NCBI GenBank assembly: GCA_003142855.1
Contig: PLNW01000144.1
Location: forward strand, 1 to 64,000
DNA length: 64,000 nt
Reading direction: 5' to 3'
DNA from: Myxococcales bacterium
GTDB taxonomy: Bacteria; Myxococcota_A; Polyangia; Fen-1088
Below, piece by piece: positions 43,493-51,675 of the stretch; the stretch's first letter is position 1, and each line of letters starts with the position of its first letter. The translations under genes were made by a program, and so were the position numbers. The notes under the pieces were generated by a model. That model searched no databases and had not been told where the DNA came from. It saw only the letters and a list, made by a program, of their open reading frames with translations.

Positions 43493-43852
43493 ATGCCCAA
43501 CACCTCTCCTGCAGTGGAATCCCTGGTTCGCGATTTTATCAGCCGCCTGGCCGTAGCCATTGAAGCGGATGTTGCCCGCCGACTCCAAGGCGTGGTGGCA
43601 TCTGTTTTCGGCACGTCCGCCGCCTCGGTGGCAGCACCGCGCCGGTCGGTGGGTAGGCCGGCCCATGTCGCCCGCCCGGTGCGTCGCCGGGTCAAGGTGA
43701 CTCGAGAGCTAGCCCAGGCGCGCAAGCTCCAGGGCCAGTATCTCGGAGCCTTGCGCGGGTTGAAGCCGGCTGACCATGCCCGCGTGAAGGCAGTGGCTCA
43801 CGAAAAGGGTCTGCCCGCGGCGATCAAGCTGGCCCATTCGATCAAGCGCTGA
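43493..43852 (+). CDS. Small basic protein with GRP-containing linker
   Basis: The 119-residue product has an N-terminal helix (VESLVRDFISRLAVAIEADV), a basic linker RRSVGRPAHVARPVRRRVKV with an AT-hook-like GRP, and a helical C-terminus (TRELAQARKLQGQYLGALRG, then HARVKAVAHEKGLPAAIKLA). The composition suits a DNA-binding or nucleoid-associated protein, but no family is recognised. ATG 43493 has no clear ribosome site. hypC begins 176 bp downstream on the same strand. It has protein-like composition and a normal codon pattern, so it is probably real. Confidence 0.68.
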   Translation: MPNTSPAVESLVRDFISRLAVAIEADVARRLQGVVASVFGTSAASVAAPRRSVGRPAHVARPVRRRVKVTRELAQARKLQGQYLGALRGLKPADHARVKAVAHEKGLPAAIKLAHSIKR

Positions 43853-44028
43853 AGCGCGCCGCGATCTCGCAAAGGCCTTGCGCCGGGAGCGCGGGGTGTG
43901 CGCGACCCTGCTCTGGGAGCGCGGCGGGCCGCGGCGAGCAAGACTCGCTTGGGCGTCTTGCGCCCGTGCGCGCAGTTCTGCCGAGCCTGTGGTTGCCGTG
44001 CTTGCGGCTGACCTGCTATGACCTCCCC

Positions 44029-44316
44029 ATGTGCCTGGGGATTCCTGGCAAGGTGATTGGCATAGACGGCCTGGAAGCCACAGTCGACTTCTTTGGTGTG
44101 ACGCGAAAGGTGCGTCTCGACGTGGTGGATGAGCCAGTGGCGCTCGGCGACTACGTGCTCAACCACGTGGGTTTTGCCATCCGTCGCATTCCCGCGGCCG
44201 AGGTGCAGGAGACGCTTCAGCTCTTCGCGGAACTGGCGGCGGCCGGGGACGATCAGGATCTCTTGGCGGCCGACCTGCGCGCCGAACTGGCGGCTACTCA
44301 GGAAGGCAAGAAGTGA
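44029..44316 (+). CDS. hypC: Hydrogenase assembly chaperone HypC
   Basis: HypC carries the iron-cyanide-carbonyl unit with HypD and delivers it to the hydrogenase large subunit. The start MCLGIPGKVIGIDGLEATVD contains the essential Cys2, which fixes ATG 44029 as the start. The OB-like core is VRLDVVDEPVALGDYVLNHV. The 95 residues are normal length. hypD overlaps its end by 4 bp. This hypCDE operon lies 13 kb from hypABF. Confidence 0.95.
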   Translation: MCLGIPGKVIGIDGLEATVDFFGVTRKVRLDVVDEPVALGDYVLNHVGFAIRRIPAAEVQETLQLFAELAAAGDDQDLLAADLRAELAATQEGKK

Positions 44317-45452
44317 GCGCAGGCGCCAGCGATGGGGCCGAGCTCAAGTTTCGCGATCCCCGGCGTGCGCGTGAATTGACCACGGCGCTCACGCGCCTGG
44401 TGCAGTCGCTCGGCCGCGCGCCGGTCACGCTCATGCATGTGTGCGGCACGCACGAGCAGGCCATCGCGCGTTTCGGCCTGCGCGCCGGCCTGCCGCCGGC
44501 TTTGCGCGTGATCATGGGCCCGGGCTGTCCGGTGTGCGTGACCGATCTGTGCGAGGTCGACGAGGGCGTGGCGCTGGCGCTGCAAGGCGTGCGTATCGCC
44601 ACCTACGGCGACATGGTGAAGCTGCCGGGCAGCTCGAAATCGCTGGCCGACGCGCAGGCCGAGGGCGCCCAGGTCGAGGTGGTGTACAGTGCGACCCAGG
44701 CGGTGGACCTGGCGCGCGCCAGTGACCAGCCGCTGGTGTTCTTCGCGTCGGGTTTCGAAACCACGGCGGTGACCACGGCCGCGATTGTGTTGGCCCAGCC
44801 GCCTGCGAACTTCTCCGTGCTCTCCGCGCACAAGTACGTTCCCCCGGCCATGGAAGCCGTGGCGCGCTTGCCTGAGGCGCGGGTCGAGGGCTTCTTGGCC
44901 GCAGGCCATGCGGCCGTGATCACGGGCTACGGTCTATTTGAGGACTTCGCTCGCCGCCATCGCACGCCGGTGGTGGTGGCGGGCTTCGAGCCGCTCGACA
45001 TCCTGGCCGCCTTGGTCAAGCTGCTGGAAATGATTCGCGACGGTGAGTACGGCGTGGCCAACGCCTACCCGCGCTGCGTGACCCGCGAAGGAAACCGGCG
45101 CGCACAAGATTCGCTATGGCGCGTGTTCCAAGCCGTCGATGGTCCCTGGCGCGGCATCGGCGTGATCCCCGACGGCAATTTGCAACTGCGCGAGGAGTGG
45201 GCCGCCCTGGATGCCCGGCGCCGTTTTCACATCGATATGTCGGGTCTGAAACAGGCGGCACAATCCGAACTGTCGCGACGTTGTCTCTGCGGCAAGATCA
45301 TGGTGGGGCTGGTCGAGCCCACCGATTGTCCTCTGTTCGGCCGGGAGTGCCTGCCGGATTCGCCCGTGGGCGCGTGCATGGTGTCCAGCGAAGGCACGTG
45401 CAAGATTTGGTATCAGTATGGAGGGCGCCCCGATCTGGGCGGCACAGCATGA
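44313..45452 (+). CDS. hypD: Hydrogenase Fe-S maturation protein HypD
   Basis: HypD assembles the Fe(CN)2CO group on a HypCD scaffold. Conserved motifs are MHVCGTHEQAIARFG, VIMGPGCPVCVTD, FFASGFETTAV, AHKYVPPAMEAV and VVAGFEPLDILAAL. The C-terminal cluster is CLCGKIMVGLVEPTDCPLF and ECLPDSPVGACMVSSEGTC, which binds the 4Fe-4S group. The start GTG overlaps hypC and the stop overlaps hypE, each by 4 bp. The 379 residues are full length. Confidence 0.96.
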   Translation: MSAGASDGAELKFRDPRRARELTTALTRLVQSLGRAPVTLMHVCGTHEQAIARFGLRAGLPPALRVIMGPGCPVCVTDLCEVDEGVALALQGVRIATYGDMVKLPGSSKSLADAQAEGAQVEVVYSATQAVDLARASDQPLVFFASGFETTAVTTAAIVLAQPPANFSVLSAHKYVPPAMEAVARLPEARVEGFLAAGHAAVITGYGLFEDFARRHRTPVVVAGFEPLDILAALVKLLEMIRDGEYGVANAYPRCVTREGNRRAQDSLWRVFQAVDGPWRGIGVIPDGNLQLREEWAALDARRRFHIDMSGLKQAAQSELSRRCLCGKIMVGLVEPTDCPLFGRECLPDSPVGACMVSSEGTCKIWYQYGGRPDLGGTA

Positions 45453-46468
45453 GCAAGCTCGGCGACACAGTTGCGCAGAAGCACGGCGCGGGCGGTCCGG
45501 CCATGCGTGCGCTCATTGAACGCGTGTTTGTCGCAGGGCTGGGTCCGGCCGGCGCGGGCCTGGCCGCCATGGACGACGGCGCGGCGATTGCGATGGGCGA
45601 TGGCTTCCTGGTGCTGACCACCGACTCCTATGTCATCAAGCCGCTCTTCTTTCCCGGCGGCGACATTGGCCGGCTGGCAATTAGCGGCACCATCAATGAC
45701 TTGGCGATGATGGGTGCCACCGAGCCATTGGGTCTCACCTGCGCGGTCATCATCGAGACGGGATTTCCCATTGCGGATCTGGAACGCATTCGCGATTCGA
45801 TGCGCGCTACCTGCACCGAGGCAGGCGCGGCCATCGTAACCGGCGACACCAAGGTCATGGGCAAGGGCGAGCTGGACGGCCTGGTCATCAACACCGCAGG
45901 CGTGGCCTTTGCTCGTCGGGTGGTGCCCGATTCTGGCCTGCGATGCGGAGATCGCATTATCGTCAGCGGAAGTTTGGGCGATCACGGCTTCGCAGTCATG
46001 GCGGCGCGGCACAAGTTGCAGCTCGGAGGGGCGCTGGCATCCGACGTGGCGCCACTCAACGGATTGGTGCGGGCGGCACTGGCCGCGGGCGGTGACGGCA
46101 TCTGCGCCATGAAGGATCCAACCCGCGGCGGTCTTTCGAGTGCCCTGCACGAGATGGCGGCCAAGGCCCAAGTCGGCATCCTGCTCGACGAGGCGTGCCT
46201 GCCGGTGCGCCCCGAGGTGCGCGCAGCCAGCGAACTTCTGGGCATCGATCCCTTGCACGTGGCCAACGAAGGCAAGGTGGTGATGGGCGTGCGCGCCGAC
46301 GCCGCCGAGCGGGTGCTGCAAGCCTTGCAGGCCCACGCCCTGGGCCGCGAGGCTGCCATCATCGGTACCTGCGTGGCCGAGCGGCCCGGCTCCGTGATTC
46401 TCGACACTGGCTTCGGCCGGCGCTTGCTGGCCGAGCCCGAAGGCGAATTGCTCCCGCGAATTTGCTGA
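45449..46468 (+). CDS. hypE: Hydrogenase cyanide-ligand dehydratase HypE
   Basis: HypE dehydrates the carbamoyl group from HypF to a thiocyanate on its C-terminal Cys, which is present (LPRIC). Other landmarks are HGAGGPAMRALIERVF, MDDGAAIAMGDGFLVLTTDS, GTINDLAMMGATEPLGLTCA, VTGDTKVMGKGELDGL and DPTRGGLSSALHEMAAKAQ. ATG 45449 overlaps the hypD stop. The 339 residues are normal. An unknown HExxH membrane protein gene is convergent 9 bp away. Confidence 0.96.
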   Translation: MSKLGDTVAQKHGAGGPAMRALIERVFVAGLGPAGAGLAAMDDGAAIAMGDGFLVLTTDSYVIKPLFFPGGDIGRLAISGTINDLAMMGATEPLGLTCAVIIETGFPIADLERIRDSMRATCTEAGAAIVTGDTKVMGKGELDGLVINTAGVAFARRVVPDSGLRCGDRIIVSGSLGDHGFAVMAARHKLQLGGALASDVAPLNGLVRAALAAGGDGICAMKDPTRGGLSSALHEMAAKAQVGILLDEACLPVRPEVRAASELLGIDPLHVANEGKVVMGVRADAAERVLQALQAHALGREAAIIGTCVAERPGSVILDTGFGRRLLAEPEGELLPRIC

Positions 46469-46477
46469 CGGTGCTGA

Positions 46478-47287
46478 CTACATCGCGAAGGCGATGCCGG
46501 TCACGCTCACCTTGGCGACGCGGTTGAGCCAGGCCAGCCAGCGGGCGCGAGGATAGTAATAGCGGGCGATGTCCACCACCGCGATGCCCAGCACCATTGA
46601 GCTGAGCAAAAGGCGCGGGGCGCCGCCGTCGCGATGGATTCCTTGGATGTCGCCGTCAACCGGCTCCACGCCGGTCCAGTTCGCCAGCACATAGCCGATG
46701 GACAACAGGGTATTGAAGGCCAGCATGCCTTTGCGAAAGGGCGCGCTGTCCATGCGCAGTCCCGGGTTCCGGGTCAGGATGACCTCGTCTTCGTAGTGCT
46801 GGCACTGAATTCCCGCCGACACAATGGTGTACAGCCCGGGCCGGCCGGCCCAGTAATGCTCGTGGTTGCGTTTTCTGCAGTTTTCGCCCGAGCAGGTGAT
46901 TGACGGCACGATGGCAAAATAGGGAATGAAGCCAAGGAAGGTCACGGGCTGGAAGGTGGGCACGTTGCCCGTGGCAAGGTTGGCGATGATGTGGCAGGAC
47001 TCGTGCGCGGCCAGGGCCGTGGCAGCGGCCCCGGCGAAGATCGCAGCCGAGCGCCAAGTGAACCACGGCGGCGTCGGCTCAGGCGGCGCGGCAGCCGTAC
47101 TCAAACCGGGGCTCGCCGGGACGGGCAGCAGATCTGAAGCCGGCGTCGCGGTTGCATCCGGGCCCTGTGGGTGCAGAGAGGTTTCCTGCGCAACGCTCGG
47201 CCCGGTTGCCAGCAGGGAAACCACGAGCGCCGCCCGAGCGCTGCAGGGGCGGCGGGCGAGAAGCCCTGCTGGAAAGCCCTGCTTCAT
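46478..47287 (-). CDS. Membrane protein with HExxH metallopeptidase-like motif
   Basis: ATG 47287 gives a signal-like start and a Pro-rich spacer. The core has hydrophobic segments and a putative zinc motif HESCH in AATALAAHESCHIIANLATG, in a membrane segment as in site-2-protease-like enzymes. Further His/Glu residues lie in CRKRNHEHYWAGRPG and GIQCQHYEDEVILTRNPGL. The last segments are membranous (LLLSSMVLGIAVVDIARYYY). The family is unknown to me. It could be an intramembrane peptidase or a non-enzymatic protein with a chance HExxH. Convergent with hypE, 9 bp apart. Confidence 0.7.
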   Translation of the reverse strand: MKQGFPAGLLARRPCSARAALVVSLLATGPSVAQETSLHPQGPDATATPASDLLPVPASPGLSTAAAPPEPTPPWFTWRSAAIFAGAAATALAAHESCHIIANLATGNVPTFQPVTFLGFIPYFAIVPSITCSGENCRKRNHEHYWAGRPGLYTIVSAGIQCQHYEDEVILTRNPGLRMDSAPFRKGMLAFNTLLSIGYVLANWTGVEPVDGDIQGIHRDGGAPRLLLSSMVLGIAVVDIARYYYPRARWLAWLNRVAKVSVTGIAFAM

Positions 47288-47400
47288 TGCGAGAGGCGAC
47301 CTGCGCGCTGTTGAGAATGTCAACATCCTGGGCGGCCGAAAGGCTGGGGTAGGGTTCCTTCGTCTTCAGTGTTTCAGTCTTGGGGAAACAGCTAGAGCGC

Positions 47401-48507
47401 CTACTGGCGCAGCCAGTTCACGACGAAGAGCCCATGCCCGCCCTGAATGCCCGTTCCATCAGCCGAGAGTGCGCCACCCGCGTCGGTGCTCAGCATGTCG
47501 TCGGGCCATGGGCCGTCGAGCGGGGCGCCGGAGGCCAGAATGCAACTCGCATCGGTGCAGTGTTCCAGCTTCCAGGCCACGCCGCTGATGTTGTTTTGCG
47601 CCATCCACGCGAACCAAAGGTTGGCCTCGGTTTCGCAAACGTAGTCGTGGGGAGGAATGGTGGTAGCCAGACCTCCGTCGGCGTAGGTCGCGCCGAACTC
47701 GGTTATGAAGATGGGAAGCCCGGCGGCGATGGCGGTGTTGCCCTTGTCGCGCAGCGGCTGCTGGTGGCTACACGAGTAGAAGTGGAGGGTGTAGAGCAGG
47801 TTGGTCCCGGCCAGCGGGTCGGCGGCCGCCTGCTCGACTTCTTGTGAGTAGTTCGGCGTGCCCAGCACGATCAAGTTGTCCGGATCCACGGCGCGGATCG
47901 CTGCAACCACGGCCTGGTGGTAGACTTTGATCTGCTTCCAGCTGTATGCGGTGGGCTCGTTGTAGGGCTCCCAGATGACGTTGGGATAGGCACCGTACTT
48001 GGACGCCATGGCGCGGAAGAACTCCACCGCTTCGGCTTGTTGAGTTACCGCTCTCTCGGTGTGCCAGTCGACTAGCACGTAAACGCCGAGCTCGATCGCG
48101 TGCTGGACGACATGCTCGACCCGGGCCTGCATGTCCACGGGATCGCTCAAGTAGCCATCAGATGCATCGGTGCCCATGGAGGCGCGGATCACCGACAGTT
48201 TCCAGTTGTCGCGCATGTAGGCCAGCGCCGGCTTGCTCTCGGCAAAGGGCTCGCTCTCCCAGTTGAGCCACATGCTGCTGACACCTTTGAGCTGGATGGG
48301 CGCTCCCGTCTGATCCTGAAGTTGGGTTCCCACGACCTTGAGCTGCCCATGGATGACCACCGGCGAGCTCTCGGGCGCTGTCCCGGCGTCGGGAGGGACT
48401 ATCCAGGTGTCAAGCTTGGGACTTTCGGCGCAGGCCAGGATGAACAAGGGCGCGGCCAAGAAAACCAGAGCGAACGAGAGACCGTGATTACGCATTTGTG
48501 CATCCAT
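47401..48507 (-). CDS. Glycoside hydrolase family 5 lipoprotein (endoglucanase-like)
   Basis: A lipoprotein signal (LSFALVFLAAPLFILACAES) and short spacer lead to a GH5 barrel: LKGVSSMWLNWESEP, LSVIRASMGTDASDGYLSDP, LGVYVLVDWHTERAV, acid/base Glu in NVIWEPYNEPTAYS and nucleophile Glu in LPIFITEFGATYADGG. Retaining cleavage of beta-1,4-glucan or a related polysaccharide is expected. Possible starts are ATG 48507 and ATG 48495; both keep the lipobox and neither has a strong ribosome site. A longer upstream frame is antisense to the VOC gene and not real. The gene is divergent from the VOC gene. Confidence 0.92.
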   Translation of the reverse strand: MDAQMRNHGLSFALVFLAAPLFILACAESPKLDTWIVPPDAGTAPESSPVVIHGQLKVVGTQLQDQTGAPIQLKGVSSMWLNWESEPFAESKPALAYMRDNWKLSVIRASMGTDASDGYLSDPVDMQARVEHVVQHAIELGVYVLVDWHTERAVTQQAEAVEFFRAMASKYGAYPNVIWEPYNEPTAYSWKQIKVYHQAVVAAIRAVDPDNLIVLGTPNYSQEVEQAAADPLAGTNLLYTLHFYSCSHQQPLRDKGNTAIAAGLPIFITEFGATYADGGLATTIPPHDYVCETEANLWFAWMAQNNISGVAWKLEHCTDASCILASGAPLDGPWPDDMLSTDAGGALSADGTGIQGGHGLFVVNWLRQ

Positions 48508-48646
48508 TTCAGAGGGAGAGTCTCGAACCGGCGGGTAAGGGTCAGCTTTTGTTGTTGGCGCTGCCACACCGTATGTTGCAGCCTTGGTTTTAGCTGACTC
48601 AGTGGCCGGGAGCACGAACGGTCTTCCACGGTGTAGAGTCCCTGGC

Positions 48647-49036
48647 ATGTCGCGTCCCACGGCGGTGCACCACGTTGCCCTCAAGGTGCAGGATCTGGCC
48701 CGCGCCGAGCGATTTTTCGTGCAGACGCTCGGCCTTGCGGTGCTGCGGCGCTGGCCAGCATCGGATGGCGAGGGCGAGCGCTCGCTCTGGCTCGACCTGG
48801 GAGCGGGGGCGTTTCTGGCGCTGGAGAAGTCATCGAGCGAGGCCGGACCGGTCGACACAGACCGTCCGGGTTTGCATCTGCTCGCCCTGCGCATCGAGCG
48901 CGCGGAGCGCCAAGAGTGGATTGATCGGCTGGCCAAGGCTGGCGTGCCGCTCAATGAGCAGACGGCCTTCACCATCTACTGCCGGGATCCCGAAGGCAAC
49001 CGCATCGGATTGTCGCACTGGCCCGATCCCGCGTAG
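48647..49036 (+). CDS. Glyoxalase/VOC-family protein
   Basis: The 129-residue protein has the beta-alpha-beta-beta-beta repeat of vicinal-oxygen-chelate enzymes: TAVHHVALKVQDLARAERFF with a metal His, DRPGLHLLALRIERAERQEW with a second His, and the C-terminal TIYCRDPEGNRIGLSHW with an Asp/Glu pair. It could be a dioxygenase, glyoxalase or resistance protein, and the substrate is unknown. ATG 48647 fits the family start. The RAM-domain gene follows 14 bp downstream and is probably co-transcribed. Confidence 0.88.
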   Translation: MSRPTAVHHVALKVQDLARAERFFVQTLGLAVLRRWPASDGEGERSLWLDLGAGAFLALEKSSSEAGPVDTDRPGLHLLALRIERAERQEWIDRLAKAGVPLNEQTAFTIYCRDPEGNRIGLSHWPDPA

Positions 49037-49050
49037 AGTAGACTGCCCTC

Positions 49051-49302
49051 ATGCGAGCCGTTTTCGTCATGTTGAAGACCGACCCGGGCCACGTGACCGA
49101 GGTGGCCAACTGTATCGCCGAGATCGAGAGCTTCTCGGAGGCCTATAGCATCAGCGGGCAGTACGACCTGCTGGTCAAGCTGTACGTAGACGACGTGGAC
49201 GGCGTGGGTCGGCTCATCGAACGGGAGATCCACCCCATCCCACACATCCGCGAAACCTATACCCTGCTGACCTTCGAGGCCTTCGGGGCATCGGCCGGGT
49301 AG
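49051..49302 (+). CDS. Stand-alone AsnC/Lrp ligand-binding (RAM) domain protein
   Basis: The 83-residue product contains only the effector domain of Lrp/AsnC regulators: MRAVFVMLKTDPGHVTEVAN, AYSISGQYDLLVKLYVDDVD and GRLIEREIHPIPHIRETYTL. It lacks a helix-turn-helix. Such proteins form ring oligomers that bind amino acids and may modulate another factor. It lies 14 bp after the VOC gene on the same strand. Confidence 0.9.
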   Translation: MRAVFVMLKTDPGHVTEVANCIAEIESFSEAYSISGQYDLLVKLYVDDVDGVGRLIEREIHPIPHIRETYTLLTFEAFGASAG

Positions 49303-49320
49303 CACAAGCCCATTCCCATG

Positions 49321-50001
49321 TCACACGTCGTGCCTCGACGTGACGGCCTGGCGGGCGAGCTGGTCGCAGCGCTCGTTGTTGTCCACGCCGGCGTGGCCTG
49401 CCACCTTGACCAGCTTCACATGCGGAAAGGTCGCCAGTTGCTCGCGCAGGCTGGCCACCAGCTCTTGATTGGCCTTGGCTTTCCAGCCCTTGCCCAGCAG
49501 GCCCAGGGCGTAGTTGGAATCGCTGTAGACGCGAATGGGCCGGGTATGATCGGGCGCCAGCTCGGCGGCCAAGTCGAGCCCGCGCGCAATGGCGGTCAGC
49601 TCGGCGATGTTGTTGGTGCCCATGCCTAGGTACTCGCCGCGCTCTGCGCGCTCGCGGTCGGCGACCACCACGATGCCGATTCCCATGGGGCCGGGGTTGC
49701 CGGAGCAAGCCCCGTCGGTCCACACGTGAATCGTGCCGGGGGCGTGGTCGTCGGTCATGGACGCCGAAGGCGCGCGAGGGTGTGCAGCAGAGGCAGCACG
49801 AGGCGCGCGCGCAGGGCGGGGCTGGGCAGGGGATGCGGGCGGGCTCCCCGGCTCGGCCAGCGGCACCAGGTTGCCCGGCGAAGGCCGATAGCTCTTGGGA
49901 TCTTCCTGGCGGTACTTCATCTCAGCCCGGCCGTCGCTGTCCAGCACCGGCCGTTGGTCGTCGCCCACGCGGACCCAGACGGGCTGGCCCTTGAAGCTCA
50001 T
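49321..50001 (-). CDS. rnhA: Ribonuclease HI with N-terminal extension
   Basis: RNase HI removes the RNA strand of RNA-DNA hybrids. The catalytic acids are visible as Asp in WTDGACSGNPGPMG, Glu in MGTNNIAELTAIARGL, Asp in VYSDSNYALGLLGKGW and Asp in NNERCDQLARQAV. About 85 extra residues precede the domain: a small segment (MSFKGQPVWVRVGDDQRPVL, KYRQEDPKSYRPSPGNL) then a Pro/Ala-rich linker. This is not the usual hybrid-binding domain. ATG 50001 is chosen; ATGs at 50016 and 50019 are also possible. A shorter start inside the linker (MTDDHAPGTIHV) would give an ordinary RNase HI. Confidence 0.9.
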   Translation of the reverse strand: MSFKGQPVWVRVGDDQRPVLDSDGRAEMKYRQEDPKSYRPSPGNLVPLAEPGSPPASPAQPRPARAPRAASAAHPRAPSASMTDDHAPGTIHVWTDGACSGNPGPMGIGIVVVADRERAERGEYLGMGTNNIAELTAIARGLDLAAELAPDHTRPIRVYSDSNYALGLLGKGWKAKANQELVASLREQLATFPHVKLVKVAGHAGVDNNERCDQLARQAVTSRHDV

Positions 50002-50124
50002 GCGTGACCAAGACATCATGACCGCCCACTATGGCTGGAATTGCTCGCGAGTTTCCACAGCTTCTTGCTCGCCCACGGTGGTTTGAGACAACGCTTCAGC
50101 AGAAAAACAGGTAACCTCCCCGCC

Positions 50125-51651
50125 GTGACCGAAACCAACAAGACCACCCAGCCCGACCGCGCCGTCGAGGTGGGCCACGGCGTGCTGTTCATCGGATTCG
50201 CCAAAGCCTCATTCATGGTGTTCGGGGCTTTGCAGAAGTTTCTGCTCGCCCGCGTGGTGGACCTGGCGGAATACGGCGCCTTCTCGGTGGTGAACAACGC
50301 CATCTCCATCGTGAACAACACCATCGTGCAGGGGACCATCCAGTCGGTCTCCAAGTTCACCGCCGAGGACGACGCACGGGCCGGCGCGGTCCAGCGCGCG
50401 GGCCTGAAGTTGCAGAGCATCCTGGGCGTGGCCGTGGCCGTGGCCTTTTTCCTGGCGGCGCCTGTGGTGGCCGGGTTCGTGAATGCCCCGGAGCACACCT
50501 CGCTGTTCCGGCTGGCCGCGGCCATCCCTCTCGTCTACGCCTTCTATACAGTGTTCGTGGGCACGGCCAACGGCCAGCGCCGCTTTCACGTGCAGGCGAG
50601 TTTCGACGTCGGCTTTTCCATCACCAAGACCGTGCTGCTGCTGGCGGGCGCGGCGGTCGGGCACATGGTCGGGCATTCGGTGGCCGGGGCGTTCGCCGGG
50701 TTCATCGCCGCGGCGGTCGTCATCATGCTGGTGGCCGCGCGCAAGATGTGGCTGGCTCCAGGGCAAGGCCGCTTCTCGCCGGCGCGCCTGCTGGTGTTCA
50801 TGGGAGGCGCGGTGACTTACACTGGGCTCATCAATCTGGCGCTGAGCTACGACTCGCTTCTGCTGCGGCGTTTTGCTGGGGCTGCGCTCGCGGGGCAGGG
50901 GAGCAAGGCCGACGCGCTGGTGGGCGTGTACGAGGCGGTTCGCAGCCTGGCGCTGCTTCCCTACCAGGCGCTGCTGGTGGTGACCTTCGTCATCTTTCCC
51001 TTGGTCTCGCGCTCCACCTTTGCCGAGGACCGCGAGGCGACGCGGGCCTATGTGCGGCAGACTCTGCGCTACGCGCTCATCTTCGGCGCGGCCATGGCCG
51101 TGGTGCTGGGCGCGCGCCCCGCGACCCTGTTGAGGATCTTCTATCCGGCTGGCTACGGCACCGGCGCGGCGGCGCTTCCCATTCTGGCGGCTGGTGTGGT
51201 TGCGCTGGCGTTGCTGTCGATTGCGGGCTCGATCGTGACAGCGTCGGGGCGGCCCTATGTCGCGGTGGCTTTGGTGGCCATCACCCTGGTCGCGGGCACT
51301 GGGTTGGCATTCACCCTGGTTCCGCGCGCGGCTGCCGGCCCGGCCATGTTGTCAGCCGCAGCCATGTCCACCGCGGCCGGCATGCTGGTCGGCTTCCTGG
51401 CGGCTCTCGGCTATCTGTGGCGTCGCTTTGGCGCCGGGCTGCCCTTGCTTTCAGTGTTGCGCGTGCTGCTCGCGACGGCGCTGGCTGTGGGCGCGGCTCG
51501 CCTGGTGCCGGGCGCTGGCATCGTGGCCGGCGCGACAGCCATGGCTCTGGCCGGCCTGGTGTTCGGCGTGGCATTGCTGGTCGCGCACGAATTCGGCGCC
51601 ACTGACCGCGAGAAGTTCTTCAAGATCTTGCATCGCAAATCTGCGCGGTAG
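50125..51651 (+). CDS. Polysaccharide/lipid-linked oligosaccharide flippase (MOP superfamily)
   Basis: The ~508-residue protein has 12-14 membrane helices and the MOP-superfamily start (GHGVLFIGFAKASFMVFGAL, LARVVDLAEYGAFSVVNNAI). Later helices (LLAGAAVGHMVGHSVAGAFA, LPYQALLVVTFVIFPLVSRS, ALPILAAGVVALALLSIAGS) resemble Wzx or MurJ-like flippases that move undecaprenyl-linked glycans across the inner membrane. GTG 50125 is the best start for topology; upstream codons give an implausible leader. No glycosyltransferase lies nearby, so the exact cargo is unknown. The stop codon runs into a hairpin terminator. Confidence 0.86.
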   Translation: MTETNKTTQPDRAVEVGHGVLFIGFAKASFMVFGALQKFLLARVVDLAEYGAFSVVNNAISIVNNTIVQGTIQSVSKFTAEDDARAGAVQRAGLKLQSILGVAVAVAFFLAAPVVAGFVNAPEHTSLFRLAAAIPLVYAFYTVFVGTANGQRRFHVQASFDVGFSITKTVLLLAGAAVGHMVGHSVAGAFAGFIAAAVVIMLVAARKMWLAPGQGRFSPARLLVFMGGAVTYTGLINLALSYDSLLLRRFAGAALAGQGSKADALVGVYEAVRSLALLPYQALLVVTFVIFPLVSRSTFAEDREATRAYVRQTLRYALIFGAAMAVVLGARPATLLRIFYPAGYGTGAAALPILAAGVVALALLSIAGSIVTASGRPYVAVALVAITLVAGTGLAFTLVPRAAAGPAMLSAAAMSTAAGMLVGFLAALGYLWRRFGAGLPLLSVLRVLLATALAVGAARLVPGAGIVAGATAMALAGLVFGVALLVAHEFGATDREKFFKILHRKSAR

Positions 51652-51669
51652 GGCGACCTGCGGTCGCCC
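51651..51669. terminator. Bidirectional hairpin terminator between flippase and PilZ genes
   Basis: GGGCGACC-TGC-GGTCGCCC is a perfect 8-bp stem with a 3-nt loop between two convergent stop codons. A damaged version (GGGGCGACCTGCGGTC) lies at 25686-25701, also between convergent genes, so this may be a repeated terminator element. There is no T-tract. Confidence 0.6.
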
Positions 51670-51675
51670 GCATTG

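Noticed and set aside
27277-46468. NiFe-hydrogenase operon in the window
   Set aside because: No large or small subunit, maturation protease or nickel permease was found among the frames; only the hyp accessory genes are present.
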